Notes: a model not told the origin generated them from the letters alone. DNA of 64,000 nt from Sphingomonadaceae bacterium (GCA_947451145.1 CANFXW010000013.1:40341-104340), one strand, 5' to 3'. Numbered from the stretch's first letter, positions 9,169 through 18,649 are shown. Made by a program: numbers and translations.

Positions 9169-10316
9169 GCATGGTCTCCCGCAAGTATTGTTCTGTTGAT
9201 TTCAGCGATATTGGTCACGCCGGTCAGCGCCATGGCTACGCGCATTTCCGCCTCGATCAGCTTCAGCATTTTCGCCACACCGGCCTCACCCTGCGCAGCG
9301 AGAGCATAGGACCAGGCCCGCCCCAGCAGAACGCCCTTGGCGCCAAGCGCGAGCATCCGCACAACGTCGAGACCGGAACGCACCCCGCCATCGGCGAGCA
9401 CGGTGAGCTGGTCGCCCACGGCATCGGCGATCGGCGGCAGCGCCTTGGCAGTCGACAGCACGCCATCGAGTTGACGGCCGCCATGGTTGGAAACGACGAG
9501 CCCGTCCGCGCCCAGCTTGGCTGCTTCACGCGCGTCTTCGGGATCAAGGATGCCCTTGATGATCAGCGGGCCTTTCCATTCCGAACGGATAAAATCGAGA
9601 TCGCGCCAGGAGATCGACGGATCGAAATTGTCGCGCATCCATTTGAAGAAATCGCCGATGCCGCTCTTGCCCTTCAGCACCGGCAGGACATTGCCGAGCG
9701 CGTGGGGCCGCCCCCATAGGCCGACGTCCCAGGCCCAGTCTGGCCGAAGCAATGCCTGGGCTACGCGCCACAACGCGCCCTTCAGGTTATCGGCTCCGGC
9801 CAGTCCGGTGTGGTGGTCACGATAGCGGCTGCCCGGCACGGCCATGTCGACAGTGAAAACCAGCGCCGAACACTGCGCGGCACTGGCCTGAGCCAGCAGG
9901 TCCTTCATGAATTCGCGGTCGCGGATCATGTAGAGCTGGAACCAGAATGGCTTGGCGGCGGCCTTGGCTACTTCGTCCAGCGAACAGGCCGAAACGGTGG
10001 AGAGGGTGAAAGGCACTCCCGCCTGTTCAGTCGCGCGCACAGCCTGACATTCGCCGCGGCGGGCATTGAGACCTGCAAGGCCAATGGGGGCGAGGGCCAC
10101 AGGCAGGGCCAGCTTCTGCCCGAACAGTTCGGTCGATACGTCGATGTTGGAAACATCACGCAGCACCCGCTGGCGCAGCGCAATGTCGGCAAGCTCGTCG
10201 ATGTTTTTGCGCAGGGTAACTTCAGCATAGGAGCCGCCGTCCATATATTCGAACAGAAAGCGCGGCAGGCGGCGGCGGGCGGCTTCACGGAAGTCGGAAA
10301 TCTGGGCGATTATCAT
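9165..10316 (-). CDS. lldD: L-lactate dehydrogenase (FMN-dependent)
   Basis: A 383-residue alpha-hydroxyacid-oxidising flavoprotein that converts L-lactate to pyruvate and passes electrons to the respiratory chain. It follows E. coli LldD closely along its length: [62 protein letters not shown], and [15 protein letters not shown] with the active-site His and Arg. The start at 10316 (MIIAQISDF) overlaps the rhamnulokinase stop as ATGA. In this operon it finishes L-rhamnose breakdown, because the lactaldehyde branch yields L-lactate. Confidence 0.93.
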   Translation of the reverse strand: MIIAQISDFREAARRRLPRFLFEYMDGGSYAEVTLRKNIDELADIALRQRVLRDVSNIDVSTELFGQKLALPVALAPIGLAGLNARRGECQAVRATEQAGVPFTLSTVSACSLDEVAKAAAKPFWFQLYMIRDREFMKDLLAQASAAQCSALVFTVDMAVPGSRYRDHHTGLAGADNLKGALWRVAQALLRPDWAWDVGLWGRPHALGNVLPVLKGKSGIGDFFKWMRDNFDPSISWRDLDFIRSEWKGPLIIKGILDPEDAREAAKLGADGLVVSNHGGRQLDGVLSTAKALPPIADAVGDQLTVLADGGVRSGLDVVRMLALGAKGVLLGRAWSYALAAQGEAGVAKMLKLIEAEMRVAMALTGVTNIAEINRTILAGDHA

Positions 10317-11743
10317 GCTTGGGCCTCTATGGCTGCGTGCCATGCGGTGCGATAGGCGGACAGATCCTGATCGAGCGGATCGACAGGAGCGAGCTCGCCC
10401 GGCGGCATCAATGAGGGCTCTATCAGCCGAAGCGCGCCAAAGGAAACATCAGCCTCGGCGCTGGCAGTATAGACCCGGGTTTTGGGGCGCAGCGCAGCAA
10501 GAGCGCGGGTGAAAAGTTCGGATGAAGCGAACCGGCCTTCGATCAGGAGGCAATCCTTTGCGCCGATCAGATCAAGTGCAGTGTCGGTCATAAGGGCAGC
10601 GTAGAGGGCGATGGCGGCTGCCTGCTCGTCATCCGAGGCGGGCTGGTTGATCCAATGGCCCGAGCGGGCGGGGAAGGGGCCGCTCCCGGGGGCGTAGGAA
10701 GGAAGGGCCATGGTCCCCGAAGCCAGCACTTCGGCAAGGCCAGTCAGCCCGGTCCGGTCGATCCGTTTGCCCAGCAATTCAATCTCGCGCCCGCCCATGA
10801 ACCGCGCCGAAGGGACGGGCTGACCAAACGCATCGACATTGACGAGGCAATCGCGCGCTTCGGGTAGGGTGGTCAGGTCAACCGGTTCGGCGGGGCTCCG
10901 CATGGCGATGAACCACGTTCCGGTGGAAAGCACCGTCGCCTCGCGCCCGGCGATCTCGGGGAAACTGCGTGCCGCGAGCAAGGCGGCGTTGGAATCGTGT
11001 AGGCCCGCATGGATACGAACGGTTGGCGAGAGGCCGGTCAGTTTGGCGAGTTCGGGCAGCAAGGTGCCGATAACGTCACCGGCCCGGACCAGGGGGGCGA
11101 ATTGCGCGGCCCAGCCGCGCCGCTTTGCCATTGGCGAGAAATTGCGGGTTGCCGGGCTCCATAGGTCAGAATGGCAGCCGAGGCTGGTTACCTCGTTCGC
11201 GGCCACGCCTGATAGGAGCCAGCCCCAATATTGGGCATAGGGCATCAACGTGCAGCCCTGAAGCGCACCCAGCGTGTCCAGATGGTGCAACTGGGTGCCG
11301 ATATTGAGCCCGGCGGGCAGGGCGGGTGATCCCGTTACCGCAAACGGATCACGCTGCGTCCGATAGGAGCCAAGCGAATCGGCTGGAATTTCACACTCGT
11401 AATCTGGCGGAGCGAAGGCCAACACGCCGTCCCGAATACATGCTATCGCAGCGCCGTGGGCAACCGGGATGATTGCCTCGACCGGGTGAGCGGCAAATTG
11501 CCCGAGTGCCCCAATCAGCCAGTCTGCGGTTCCTGCGGTATCGAGTGCGGAATAGGGCTCGCCCGGTAGCACCGCATTGGCGCGCGTCAGTTTTTCCAGG
11601 CAACGGACATCCTTCGACCAGAGCGAAAGCTTGCTCAGGGTCTTGCCGAAATCAATGACAATGGCGAAACCTTGATCCAGCTGCCTGCTCCCATGTTTTG
11701 ATCGAAGTTGATTGCTTTCTAGCGAATAGGATTGATTGTGCAA
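10313..11743 (-). CDS. rhaB: Rhamnulokinase (FGGY family)
   Basis: About 476 residues of an FGGY carbohydrate kinase, expected to phosphorylate L-rhamnulose to L-rhamnulose 1-phosphate. The N-terminal phosphate loop [13 protein letters not shown] and the second-domain ATP motif [14 protein letters not shown] are visible, as is [14 protein letters not shown]. The start is uncertain. The only ATG upstream (11770) collides head-on with the divergent aldolase start, and TTG at 11743 is used here. A CTG at 11680, preceded by GGGAG at good spacing, would place the start right before the conserved AIVIDFGKT. It is the first gene of the minus-strand rhamnose arm. Confidence 0.88.
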   Translation of the reverse strand: MHNQSYSLESNQLRSKHGSRQLDQGFAIVIDFGKTLSKLSLWSKDVRCLEKLTRANAVLPGEPYSALDTAGTADWLIGALGQFAAHPVEAIIPVAHGAAIACIRDGVLAFAPPDYECEIPADSLGSYRTQRDPFAVTGSPALPAGLNIGTQLHHLDTLGALQGCTLMPYAQYWGWLLSGVAANEVTSLGCHSDLWSPATRNFSPMAKRRGWAAQFAPLVRAGDVIGTLLPELAKLTGLSPTVRIHAGLHDSNAALLAARSFPEIAGREATVLSTGTWFIAMRSPAEPVDLTTLPEARDCLVNVDAFGQPVPSARFMGGREIELLGKRIDRTGLTGLAEVLASGTMALPSYAPGSGPFPARSGHWINQPASDDEQAAAIALYAALMTDTALDLIGAKDCLLIEGRFASSELFTRALAALRPKTRVYTASAEADVSFGALRLIEPSLMPPGELAPVDPLDQDLSAYRTAWHAAIEAQA

Positions 11744-11768
11744 GTGGTGAATGCTAGAGGCGGCAATC
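11680..11768. promoter_or_regulatory. Divergent rhamnose promoter region with TTGAT repeats
   Basis: Between the conserved parts of rhaB and the aldolase gene lies an AT-richer stretch with three direct TTGAT repeats: 11698-11702, 11708-11714 (TTGATTG) and 11732-11738 (TTGATTG). They are candidate binding sites for the operon's DeoR regulator. The assignment rests on repetition and position between two co-regulated arms. Confidence 0.4.
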
Positions 11769-13880
11769 ATGACAGTGCAATCACCAAATCCGATTCCCGC
11801 CACACCATTCGCGGTTCCGTCCAATCGCTGGGATGCAGCCCATGCTGCGAATCTGACGCCACCGGAGCTTCTGCTTTACCGTTCGAACTTGCTGGGGTCC
11901 GACCTGACCGTGACCAATTTTGGCGGCGGTAACACCTCAGCCAAGCTGATGGAAACCGATCCGCTGACGGGCGGGGCGACCGAGGTTCTCTGGGTCAAGG
12001 GATCGGGCGGCGATATCGGTTCGATGAAACTGGATGGTTTTGCCACGCTCTATCAGGACAAGCTGCTCGGGCTGGAAAAGCACTACCGCGGGCCAGGCGA
12101 CGACGACAAGATGGTCGGCTTCCTGCCGCATTGCACCTTCAACCTGAACGGCCGTGCGGCGAGCATTGACACGCCACTGCATTCCTTGCTGCCCTTCGCC
12201 CATGTTGATCATGTTCACCCGGATGCGATCATCGCACTGGCTGCAAGCTCGGGCGGCGAGGCGGCGACTCAGGAAATTTGGGGCGGCAAGATCGGCTGGC
12301 TGCCGTGGAAACGCCCGGGATACACGCTCGGCGTGATGCTCCGCGACTATGTGAAGGCCAATCCCGGCATCGAAGGTGTGATGCTCGCAGGCCATGGGAT
12401 CATCTGCTGGGCCGATAGCGCGAAGGCTTGCTATGATCACACGGTTCAGTTGATCGCTGATGCGGTGAATTATCTCAACGCGAAGCTGGCTGGCAAACCG
12501 GCTTTTGGCGGACAGGTGGTTGCCCCCAATCCTGATCGCGCTGCCATTGCCGCCGACCTGATGCCCCGTCTGCGAGGGGCCATGACCGGCGCGCGGCGCA
12601 AACTCGGCCACTGGTCTGACGATGCCGAGGCGCTGGAATTTGTCGGTAGCGCAGAATTTGAGCGACTTGCTGCGCTGGGCACCTCTTGCCCCGATCACTT
12701 CCTTCGCACCAAGATCGCGCCGTTGACGCTTGACCTGGAGCGACTGCAGGATGATGCCTACCTCGCGGAAAAGATCGCCGCCTATCGCAATCTCTATGCG
12801 GCCTATTACGAGCGCTGCAAACGCCCCAATTCGCCCGCCATGCGCGATTCCAATCCGGTCGTTGTGCTGGTTTCCGGCGTCGGACGGATCACTTTTGCCA
12901 CCGACAAGACCACCGCGCGCCTTGCCGGAGAATTCTATGGCAACGCGATCAACGTGATGCGCGGGGCGGAGGCGATCGGCGAATATATCGCGCTCGACGA
13001 GCAGGAAGCTTTCGATATCGAATACTGGCAGCTCGAAGAAGCCAAGTTGCAGCGCATGCCGGCTCCCAAACCGATGGTCGGACGCATTGCGCTGGTCACC
13101 GGCGGGGCAGGGGGCATTGGCGCTGCGACTGCAGCACGGCTGCTCCGCGAGGGTGCCTGCGTCATGCTGGCGGATCGCGATGCTGCCGCTGCCGAGGAAG
13201 TGCGCGATGGTTTTGCCAGGCAGTTCGGCAAGGACGTAGTCCGCGCCATAGTCTGCGACGTAACCGATGAGGCACAAGTCGCCGCTGCCTTTGCCGCTTG
13301 CGCAAGCGAATTCGGCGGGCTCGATGTGTTGGTTGCCAACGCCGGGATCGCCAGTTCAGCCGGTATCGAGCAGACCACGGTCGAGCTGTGGAACCGCAAT
13401 TTCGACGTTCTGGCCCAGGGCTATTTCCTAACCTCGAAGCATGCCTGGCCAATGCTGAAGGCAATGAAGGAACAGGGCGGCACTTCGGTGGTGTTCATCG
13501 GATCAAAGAATGCCGTGGCGGCTGCGAGCGGTGCTTCGGCCTATGCTTCGGCCAAGGCGGCGGCCAACCACCTCGCGCGCTGCCTCGCGCTGGAGGGCGC
13601 GCCCGAGGGCATCCGCGTCAACATTGTGAACCCCGATGCGGTAATCAAGGGCAGCAAGATCTGGGATGGCGACTGGCGCAAGGAGCGCGCCGCCAACAAC
13701 AAGATCGACCCCGGCGCCGAATTGGAAGAGCATTATCGCAACCGCTCGATGCTCAAGCGCGATGTGCTTCCCGAGGACATTGCCGAAGCAGCCTATTGGC
13801 TGGCTAGCGATCTGTCGATGAAATCTACTGGCAACATGATCAATGTCGATGCAGGCAATGCGCAGGCCTTCACCCGGTAA
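11769..13880 (+). CDS. rhaD: Rhamnulose-1-phosphate aldolase / lactaldehyde dehydrogenase fusion
   Basis: A 703-residue two-domain enzyme of the RhaD aldolase-ADH type. Residues about 1-430 are a zinc class II aldolase (FGGGNTSAKL, HVDHVHPDAIIALAASSGG, MLAGHGIICW) that splits L-rhamnulose 1-phosphate into DHAP and L-lactaldehyde. Residues about 440-700 are an SDR (VTGGAGGIGAATAARLL, VANAGIASS, catalytic Tyr-x3-Lys in ASAYASAKAAANH) expected to oxidise L-lactaldehyde to L-lactate. The ATG at 11769, behind AGAGGCGG, is preferred to one 18 bases upstream. It leads the plus-strand rhamnose operon, and its lactate product feeds LldD encoded on the other arm. Confidence 0.95.
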   Translation: MTVQSPNPIPATPFAVPSNRWDAAHAANLTPPELLLYRSNLLGSDLTVTNFGGGNTSAKLMETDPLTGGATEVLWVKGSGGDIGSMKLDGFATLYQDKLLGLEKHYRGPGDDDKMVGFLPHCTFNLNGRAASIDTPLHSLLPFAHVDHVHPDAIIALAASSGGEAATQEIWGGKIGWLPWKRPGYTLGVMLRDYVKANPGIEGVMLAGHGIICWADSAKACYDHTVQLIADAVNYLNAKLAGKPAFGGQVVAPNPDRAAIAADLMPRLRGAMTGARRKLGHWSDDAEALEFVGSAEFERLAALGTSCPDHFLRTKIAPLTLDLERLQDDAYLAEKIAAYRNLYAAYYERCKRPNSPAMRDSNPVVVLVSGVGRITFATDKTTARLAGEFYGNAINVMRGAEAIGEYIALDEQEAFDIEYWQLEEAKLQRMPAPKPMVGRIALVTGGAGGIGAATAARLLREGACVMLADRDAAAAEEVRDGFARQFGKDVVRAIVCDVTDEAQVAAAFAACASEFGGLDVLVANAGIASSAGIEQTTVELWNRNFDVLAQGYFLTSKHAWPMLKAMKEQGGTSVVFIGSKNAVAAASGASAYASAKAAANHLARCLALEGAPEGIRVNIVNPDAVIKGSKIWDGDWRKERAANNKIDPGAELEEHYRNRSMLKRDVLPEDIAEAAYWLASDLSMKSTGNMINVDAGNAQAFTR

Positions 13881-13907
13881 CCGGGGAACGGGAGAGGAGA
13901 CGGGTTG

Positions 13908-14834
13908 ATGATTCGAAAAGCCTTGCTGGTTGCCATGCTGGCATTCCCGGCACCATTGCTGGCAGAACCCGTGCTCGACATGGCAAAAGCCCCTGCAGAC
14001 GCAGCCAAAGGCTCGGAATTCATCCCCGTCTACGGCAAGGACAATCCCGGCAGCCCGGCCGATGAAGTGATCACGCGGTTCATGGGGCGGGAGACTGTGC
14101 TCCGCAACATCACCTACCCAACCCTCACGCCGGTGTTCCCGCGCAAGGGCAAGGCCAATGGCACAGCAGTCATCGTTGCGGCTGGCGGCGGGTTTTCAAT
14201 GCTCTCGCTGCAGAATGAGGGCTGGCGCACCGCCAATGCGTTGGCTGAGAAAGGCATCACAGCCTTCGTGCTGAAATACCGGCTCAATCCGACACCGAAA
14301 GACGATGCTGCCTTCTTCGAAGGCATGCGCAAGATCTTCGAAAGCGCTGGCAAGAGCGGAGGCAAACAGCCCGAGCTGGCAAATCCGGGCTCCGATCAGG
14401 ACGCCCTTGCTGCGTTGAAGCTGATCCGCTCGCGCGCCACCGAATGGCATATCAATCCCAGGCGGGTGGGCATTATCGGTTTTTCTGCTGGCGCGATGAC
14501 TGCGCTGCGCTCTGTGCAAATTGCCCCGACCGTGGCCGAACGCCCGGACTTTTTTGGCTATATCTATGGTCCGATGGGCAAGATTGATGTGCCCGCAGAA
14601 GCTCCGCCGATGTTCGCTGCGCTCGCGATGGATGACCCTCTGTTCGGCAATGGCGATTTCGGGATTGCCAGTGCGTGGAAGGCGGCCAATCGGCCGGTCG
14701 AACTGCATGTTTATGAACGTGGCAGCCACGGCTTCGGCCTTGGCCAGCCCGGCACCACTACCACCGGGATGATAGGCCAGTTCATTTCATGGATGGATGC
14801 TCGCGGACTGCTGAAGCCGGAGTTGGCGAAGTGA
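13908..14834 (+). CDS. Exported alpha/beta hydrolase, paralogue 1
   Basis: A 308-residue protein with an N-terminal signal peptide (RKALLVAMLAFPAPLLAEP) and an alpha/beta-hydrolase esterase domain. The oxyanion region is VIVAAGGGFSMLS, the nucleophile elbow is IGFSAGAMTA, and late Asp (LAMDDPLFG) and His (RGSHGFGLG) complete a triad. It resembles acetyl-esterase/lipase-type (BD-FAE-like) enzymes. It lies 27 bases behind rhaD and its stop overlaps the GTG start of a paralogue. Placement in a rhamnose operon suggests removal of ester groups from rhamnose-containing glycans in the periplasm; the substrate is inference. Confidence 0.85.
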   Translation: MIRKALLVAMLAFPAPLLAEPVLDMAKAPADAAKGSEFIPVYGKDNPGSPADEVITRFMGRETVLRNITYPTLTPVFPRKGKANGTAVIVAAGGGFSMLSLQNEGWRTANALAEKGITAFVLKYRLNPTPKDDAAFFEGMRKIFESAGKSGGKQPELANPGSDQDALAALKLIRSRATEWHINPRRVGIIGFSAGAMTALRSVQIAPTVAERPDFFGYIYGPMGKIDVPAEAPPMFAALAMDDPLFGNGDFGIASAWKAANRPVELHVYERGSHGFGLGQPGTTTTGMIGQFISWMDARGLLKPELAK

Positions 14835-15754
14835 AGGCGCTGACATCACTTGCCGCCCTGCTGCTTGCCGCTCCAGCGCTTGCACAGAATGGAGCCCCTG
14901 CCGGTATGCCGATGCCGGTGGATGCCGCTGCACGAGCCGAGCCGGGTGCGATTCCGCTTTATGGCAAGGATACGCCGGGCAATTTGTCGACCGAAACATG
15001 GTCCCGCAGCGGGGCGATCGTTATGGTTCGCAATGTCACCCGGCCTACTCTCACGCCATTCCTGCCAGCATCGGGCAAGGCCAATGGGGCCGCGGTGATT
15101 GTTGCTCCGGGCGGTGCTTTCATGGGTCTTGCCATCGATCATGAAGGCTGGAAAGTTGCCAAGGCTCTGGCGGCCAAGGGCATTGCAGCCTTTGTTCTGA
15201 AATACCGGCTCATTGAAACCCCGCGTGACAATCTTGAGGCCATGCAATTCATGGGCCGGTCTTTGATGAAGGAAATCAGCCACCCGATGGATGGCGACCT
15301 CATCAAACAGAGCAAAGGACCGGAAGACGCCAAGGCGGCACTGGCTATGGTCCGCGCCAATGCAGCCAAGTGGCATGTGGACCCAGCGCGGGTTGGCTTA
15401 ATCGGCTTTTCCGCCGGAGCCATGACCGCGCGCCGGGTGGGACTTGATCCCGATGCTGCCGCGCGGCCGGCATTCATAGGCTACATTTATGGACCGCAAG
15501 ATGCTGAAACGGTCCCTGCCGATGCCCCGCCGCTGTTCGATGCGATCGCTCTCGACGATGGGCTCTTTCCGTCAAAGGGTTTCCCCATCGCGCAAGAATG
15601 GTTGAAGGTTCGGCGCCCGGTTGAAGTTCACGGATACCAAAAGGGCAACCATGGCTTCGGCTTGGGTGAACCCGGCAGCACCAACAATCTTCTCCTCGAC
15701 GAGTTTGTCGCCTGGCTGGCGATGAACAAGTTCCTGACCTCAGCAAAGAAATGA
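14831..15754 (+). CDS. Exported alpha/beta hydrolase, paralogue 2
   Basis: A 307-residue sister of the preceding gene, sharing layout and many identical blocks: IPLYGKDTPG, RNVTRPTLTPFLP, AAFVLKYRLIETP, IGFSAGAMTARR, GFIYGPQ-like, and GNHGFGLGEPGSTN. A signal peptide (ALTSLAALLLAAPALAQ) follows the GTG start at 14831, which overlaps the upstream stop as GTGA. The Ser-Asp-His triad is intact. Tandem duplication inside the operon is evident. Periplasmic deacylation of a rhamnose-bearing substrate is the likely general role, with the second copy perhaps covering a different acyl position. Confidence 0.85.
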   Translation: MKALTSLAALLLAAPALAQNGAPAGMPMPVDAAARAEPGAIPLYGKDTPGNLSTETWSRSGAIVMVRNVTRPTLTPFLPASGKANGAAVIVAPGGAFMGLAIDHEGWKVAKALAAKGIAAFVLKYRLIETPRDNLEAMQFMGRSLMKEISHPMDGDLIKQSKGPEDAKAALAMVRANAAKWHVDPARVGLIGFSAGAMTARRVGLDPDAAARPAFIGYIYGPQDAETVPADAPPLFDAIALDDGLFPSKGFPIAQEWLKVRRPVEVHGYQKGNHGFGLGEPGSTNNLLLDEFVAWLAMNKFLTSAKK

Positions 15755-15758
15755 ACCG

Positions 15759-17051
15759 ATGACAGACCTGCCACTTTCCGCCGACCTGATTGCCGAAGCC
15801 AATGCGCGAGAACTGGCGGCGCTGGAGGATGACTATGCGTCTCTTGGGCGCAAGCTTTCACGCACTGGGATCGATATCGACGCGATCAAGATCCGCGTGG
15901 CCGATTTTTCGGTGGCTGTGCCCAGTTGGGGGGCAGGGCGCGGCGGCACGCGGTTTGCCAAGTTTCCGATTGCAGGAGAGCCGACCAACATCCACGAAAA
16001 GCTGGAAGACTGCGCTGTCATCAACCAGCTGAGCTGCGTGACCCCGCGCGTCTCTCCGCATTTTCCGTGGGACAAAGTCAGCGATTACAAGGCTCTGCGC
16101 GAAGAGGCTGCGAGCCTTGGTCTTGGATTTGATGCGGTGAATTCGAACACCTTTCAGGACCAGCCCGGGCAAGCGCAGACCTATGCCACCGGCTCGCTAT
16201 CCTCAACGGTTGAGGCAACGCGCCAGCAGGCAGTCGAGCACAACATTGAATGCATAGAGATCGGGCGTCAGCTCGGCTCGACCGACCTCACGGTCTGGGT
16301 GGGTGACGGCACCAACTTCCCCGGCCAGCAGGACTTCGCCCGCAGCCTGGATCGCTATCTCGAAGCCGCCTCACAGGTCTATGCGGCGCTGCCAGACGAT
16401 TGGCGGATTCTGCTCGAGCACAAGATGTTCGAACCGGCGTTTTACTCGACAGTGATTTCGGACTGGGGCTCCTCGATCCTCGCCGCGCAGGAACTGGGCC
16501 CCAAGGCCAAGTGCCTTGTCGACCTTGGCCACCATGCGCCGAACGTGAATATCGAGCAGATCGTTGCCCGCCTGCACCGCTTTGGCAAGCTGGGTGGATT
16601 CCACTTCAACGACAGCAAGTACGGCGACGATGATCTCGATTCCGGCTCGATCAACCCGCACCAGCTGTTTCTGGTGTTTAACGAACTGGTCGAGGCCGAA
16701 CTGAACCCGCGCGATGGCTTCAACCCCAGCTACATGATCGACCAGTCGCACAACGTCACCGATCCGATTGAATCGATGCTCTCGTCAGCAGAGGCGATCA
16801 CCCAGTGCTATGCCAAGGCGCTGCTGGTGGATCGAGAGGCGCTGCATGCTGCTCAAACGTCCAACGACACCATGATGGCGTTCCAGGCCTTGCGCCGACC
16901 CTACAACACCGATGTTGGCCCGATCGTCGCCATGGCGCGGTATGAGGCGGGCGGGGCGATTGATGTGCTCGGCGCCTACCGCACCAGCCAGTGGCGGCCC
17001 CGCAAGGCGCAGGAACGCAAGGCAGTGGGGCTGGGGGCAGGGATTGTCTAA
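15759..17051 (+). CDS. rhaI: L-rhamnose isomerase
   Basis: A 430-residue TIM-barrel aldose-ketose isomerase of the RhaI type (the Pseudomonas stutzeri/Gram-positive class rather than E. coli RhaA). It converts L-rhamnose to L-rhamnulose. The metal-binding and substrate blocks are visible: LEHKMFEPAFYSTVISDWGS, LVDLGHHAPNVNIEQI, and GGFHFNDSKYGDDDLDSG. The C-terminus extends past the barrel with MARYEAGGAIDVLGAYR, as in the family. It lies 4 bases behind the second esterase and overlaps the start of the downstream kinase gene. Confidence 0.95.
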   Translation: MTDLPLSADLIAEANARELAALEDDYASLGRKLSRTGIDIDAIKIRVADFSVAVPSWGAGRGGTRFAKFPIAGEPTNIHEKLEDCAVINQLSCVTPRVSPHFPWDKVSDYKALREEAASLGLGFDAVNSNTFQDQPGQAQTYATGSLSSTVEATRQQAVEHNIECIEIGRQLGSTDLTVWVGDGTNFPGQQDFARSLDRYLEAASQVYAALPDDWRILLEHKMFEPAFYSTVISDWGSSILAAQELGPKAKCLVDLGHHAPNVNIEQIVARLHRFGKLGGFHFNDSKYGDDDLDSGSINPHQLFLVFNELVEAELNPRDGFNPSYMIDQSHNVTDPIESMLSSAEAITQCYAKALLVDREALHAAQTSNDTMMAFQALRRPYNTDVGPIVAMARYEAGGAIDVLGAYRTSQWRPRKAQERKAVGLGAGIV

Positions 17052-17847
17052 GTCTGATCCGATACTCGCAAGGGCGGCGCTTGATCTGGTCCATCGCGAG
17101 ATGGCCAAGCGCGATGGCCTGATCGTTATCGGTATTTGCGGATCGCAGGCTTCCGGCAAATCGACGCTATCGCGCTGGTTGGTTGAGCAGCTGACCGAGG
17201 AAGGCATTCCTGCCGCAACCCTGTCGCTCGATGACATTTACAGCACCAAGGCCGAAAGGCGGGCGCTGGCGGCGGGAGTACACCCGCTGCTGATTACGCG
17301 CGGGGTGCCGGGTACGCACGATGTCGGGCTTGGCATGGCGGTGATTGATGCATTGCAGCGCGGTGAGTCCGCAGCCCTGCCGCGCTTTGAAAAGGCGCGG
17401 GATGACCGGGCTGCGGTAGAAGACTGGCCTTTGGCTCCGGCCGGATGCCGTGTGCTGATATTCGAAGGCTGGTGCGTAGGCGCAGTGCCGCAGCCGGATG
17501 CGGATTTGACTCAGGCTGTGAATGACCTTGAATCAAATGAAGACCCGGACGGAACGTGGCGCGCCTTTGCCAATGCCCAGCTTGCCGGAGACTATCAGCG
17601 CCTGTTCGGCCGCCTTGACGCCTTGATCCTGCTAGCCGCTCCGTCATTCGCGGTGGTGGCAGGCTGGCGATTGCAGCAGGAGCAGGACCTTGCTTCCACT
17701 GGCTTGCCGCTGATGGACAGGGCTGCAGTCGAGCGCTTTGTCAGCCATTACGAACGAATGACGAACTGGATCCTCAGCGAAATGCCTGCCCGCGCCGATC
17801 TGGTCGCGAAACTGGACGAACAGCGGCGGGTGCTTTCGATCGTTTAG
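17044..17847 (+). CDS. P-loop kinase, D-glycerate 3-kinase-like
   Basis: About 267 residues from a TTG at 17044 that overlaps the rhaI stop and is preceded by GGGGGCAGGGA. The Walker A motif GICGSQASGKSTLSRW lies near residue 30, LSLDDIYSTKAER near residue 63, TRGVPGTHDVGL near residue 83, and LIFEGWCVGAVPQ near residue 135. This pattern is that of plant-type D-glycerate 3-kinases and uridine-kinase-like P-loop proteins. Glycerate is not an intermediate of the standard phosphorylative rhamnose pathway, so its inclusion in the operon is unexplained. A different hydroxylated substrate is possible. Confidence 0.8.
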   Translation: MSKSDPILARAALDLVHREMAKRDGLIVIGICGSQASGKSTLSRWLVEQLTEEGIPAATLSLDDIYSTKAERRALAAGVHPLLITRGVPGTHDVGLGMAVIDALQRGESAALPRFEKARDDRAAVEDWPLAPAGCRVLIFEGWCVGAVPQPDADLTQAVNDLESNEDPDGTWRAFANAQLAGDYQRLFGRLDALILLAAPSFAVVAGWRLQQEQDLASTGLPLMDRAAVERFVSHYERMTNWILSEMPARADLVAKLDEQRRVLSIV

Positions 17848-17848
17848 A

Positions 17849-18649
17849 TCAGAGCTTTGCGTCCCAAGGCAGGCCAGCCTCAAACTTGCGCGTCATTTCA
17901 AACACGGCAGCCTGAATGACCGAAGCCTTGGGCCAACCGGCATGGATGCCATAGGCCAGCACGAATTCCTGCATCTCGTCGGGTGTGCAGTTACCGCTCG
18001 CCATGGCCGCGTGGATGTGGCTCTTGATCGGCGTTTCCGCACAGCTTTCACAGACACCAACAAGTGTCATCCAGCGGCGCGAGCGCTCGTCGAGCGAGCG
18101 ACGGCACCACATTTCACCGAAGACGAAATTGCGGATGGCTTCTAGGTAGGGCGAAAGACCGGGGCCGCCGCGGAAGGTCATTACTTTCATGAATTCGGCG
18201 GCTCCCTGCTCTCCGCGAGTGTGTTGGTCCCAGGCTTCGGCGCGGATTGGCGGATGCTCGGGCTCCTCGATTTTCAGAGCCTTGGCTGCGCGAGTGATGG
18301 CAGCTTCAATATCGCCGCCTTTGCCCCAACCGCCATAGACCGAAACGTGAAGGGCGGCTTCGCGGAGTTCGGAGATGCTAAGAGCCCCTGACTTGAGTGC
18401 CCCGTGCACATAGCCATCAAGGTGATCGCAGGCTGTAGCGCAAATCGCCGCACCAGCAATCGCGACCAGATAGCGAGCGCGGCGGTCCATCCCCGGGCGC
18501 GACCAGACTTCGGCAAATACGAAATCTCGCCACGATTGCTCATAGGGCGTCTTGGCCTTGGGCGCCTTCTTGCCGGTAACTTCGGCATAGAGCGCATCGC
18601 CGCGCTTTGAACGCTCGGCTGGATCGAGCAATGTGGTGTTCTGGTTCAT
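17849..18649 (-). CDS. Tandem carboxymuconolactone-decarboxylase-domain protein
   Basis: A 266-residue protein with two copies of the CMD/AhpD-like helical domain, around residues 50-125 and 175-255. Cys-containing segments are AGAAICATACDHLDGYVHGAL in the first copy and LVGVCESCAETPIKSHIHAA in the second, so the second has a CxxC pair of the AhpD peroxidase kind. Domain sequences are diverged but the repeat of E-x-hydrophobic-HxxV/YGGW (HVSVYGGWGKG; VLAYGIHAGWPKA) is clear. ATG at 18649 is used, with GGGGGACG upstream. The substrate is unknown: decarboxylation or thiol-based peroxide reduction. It lies 67 bases downstream of the PPOX gene. Confidence 0.8.
   Translation of the reverse strand: MNQNTTLLDPAERSKRGDALYAEVTGKKAPKAKTPYEQSWRDFVFAEVWSRPGMDRRARYLVAIAGAAICATACDHLDGYVHGALKSGALSISELREAALHVSVYGGWGKGGDIEAAITRAAKALKIEEPEHPPIRAEAWDQHTRGEQGAAEFMKVMTFRGGPGLSPYLEAIRNFVFGEMWCRRSLDERSRRWMTLVGVCESCAETPIKSHIHAAMASGNCTPDEMQEFVLAYGIHAGWPKASVIQAAVFEMTRKFEAGLPWDAKL

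Noticed and set aside
11937..13277. A 446-codon minus-strand frame opposite the rhamnulose-1-P aldolase gene
   Set aside because: It mirrors the codon bias of the aldolase, has no recognisable domain, and no ribosome site.
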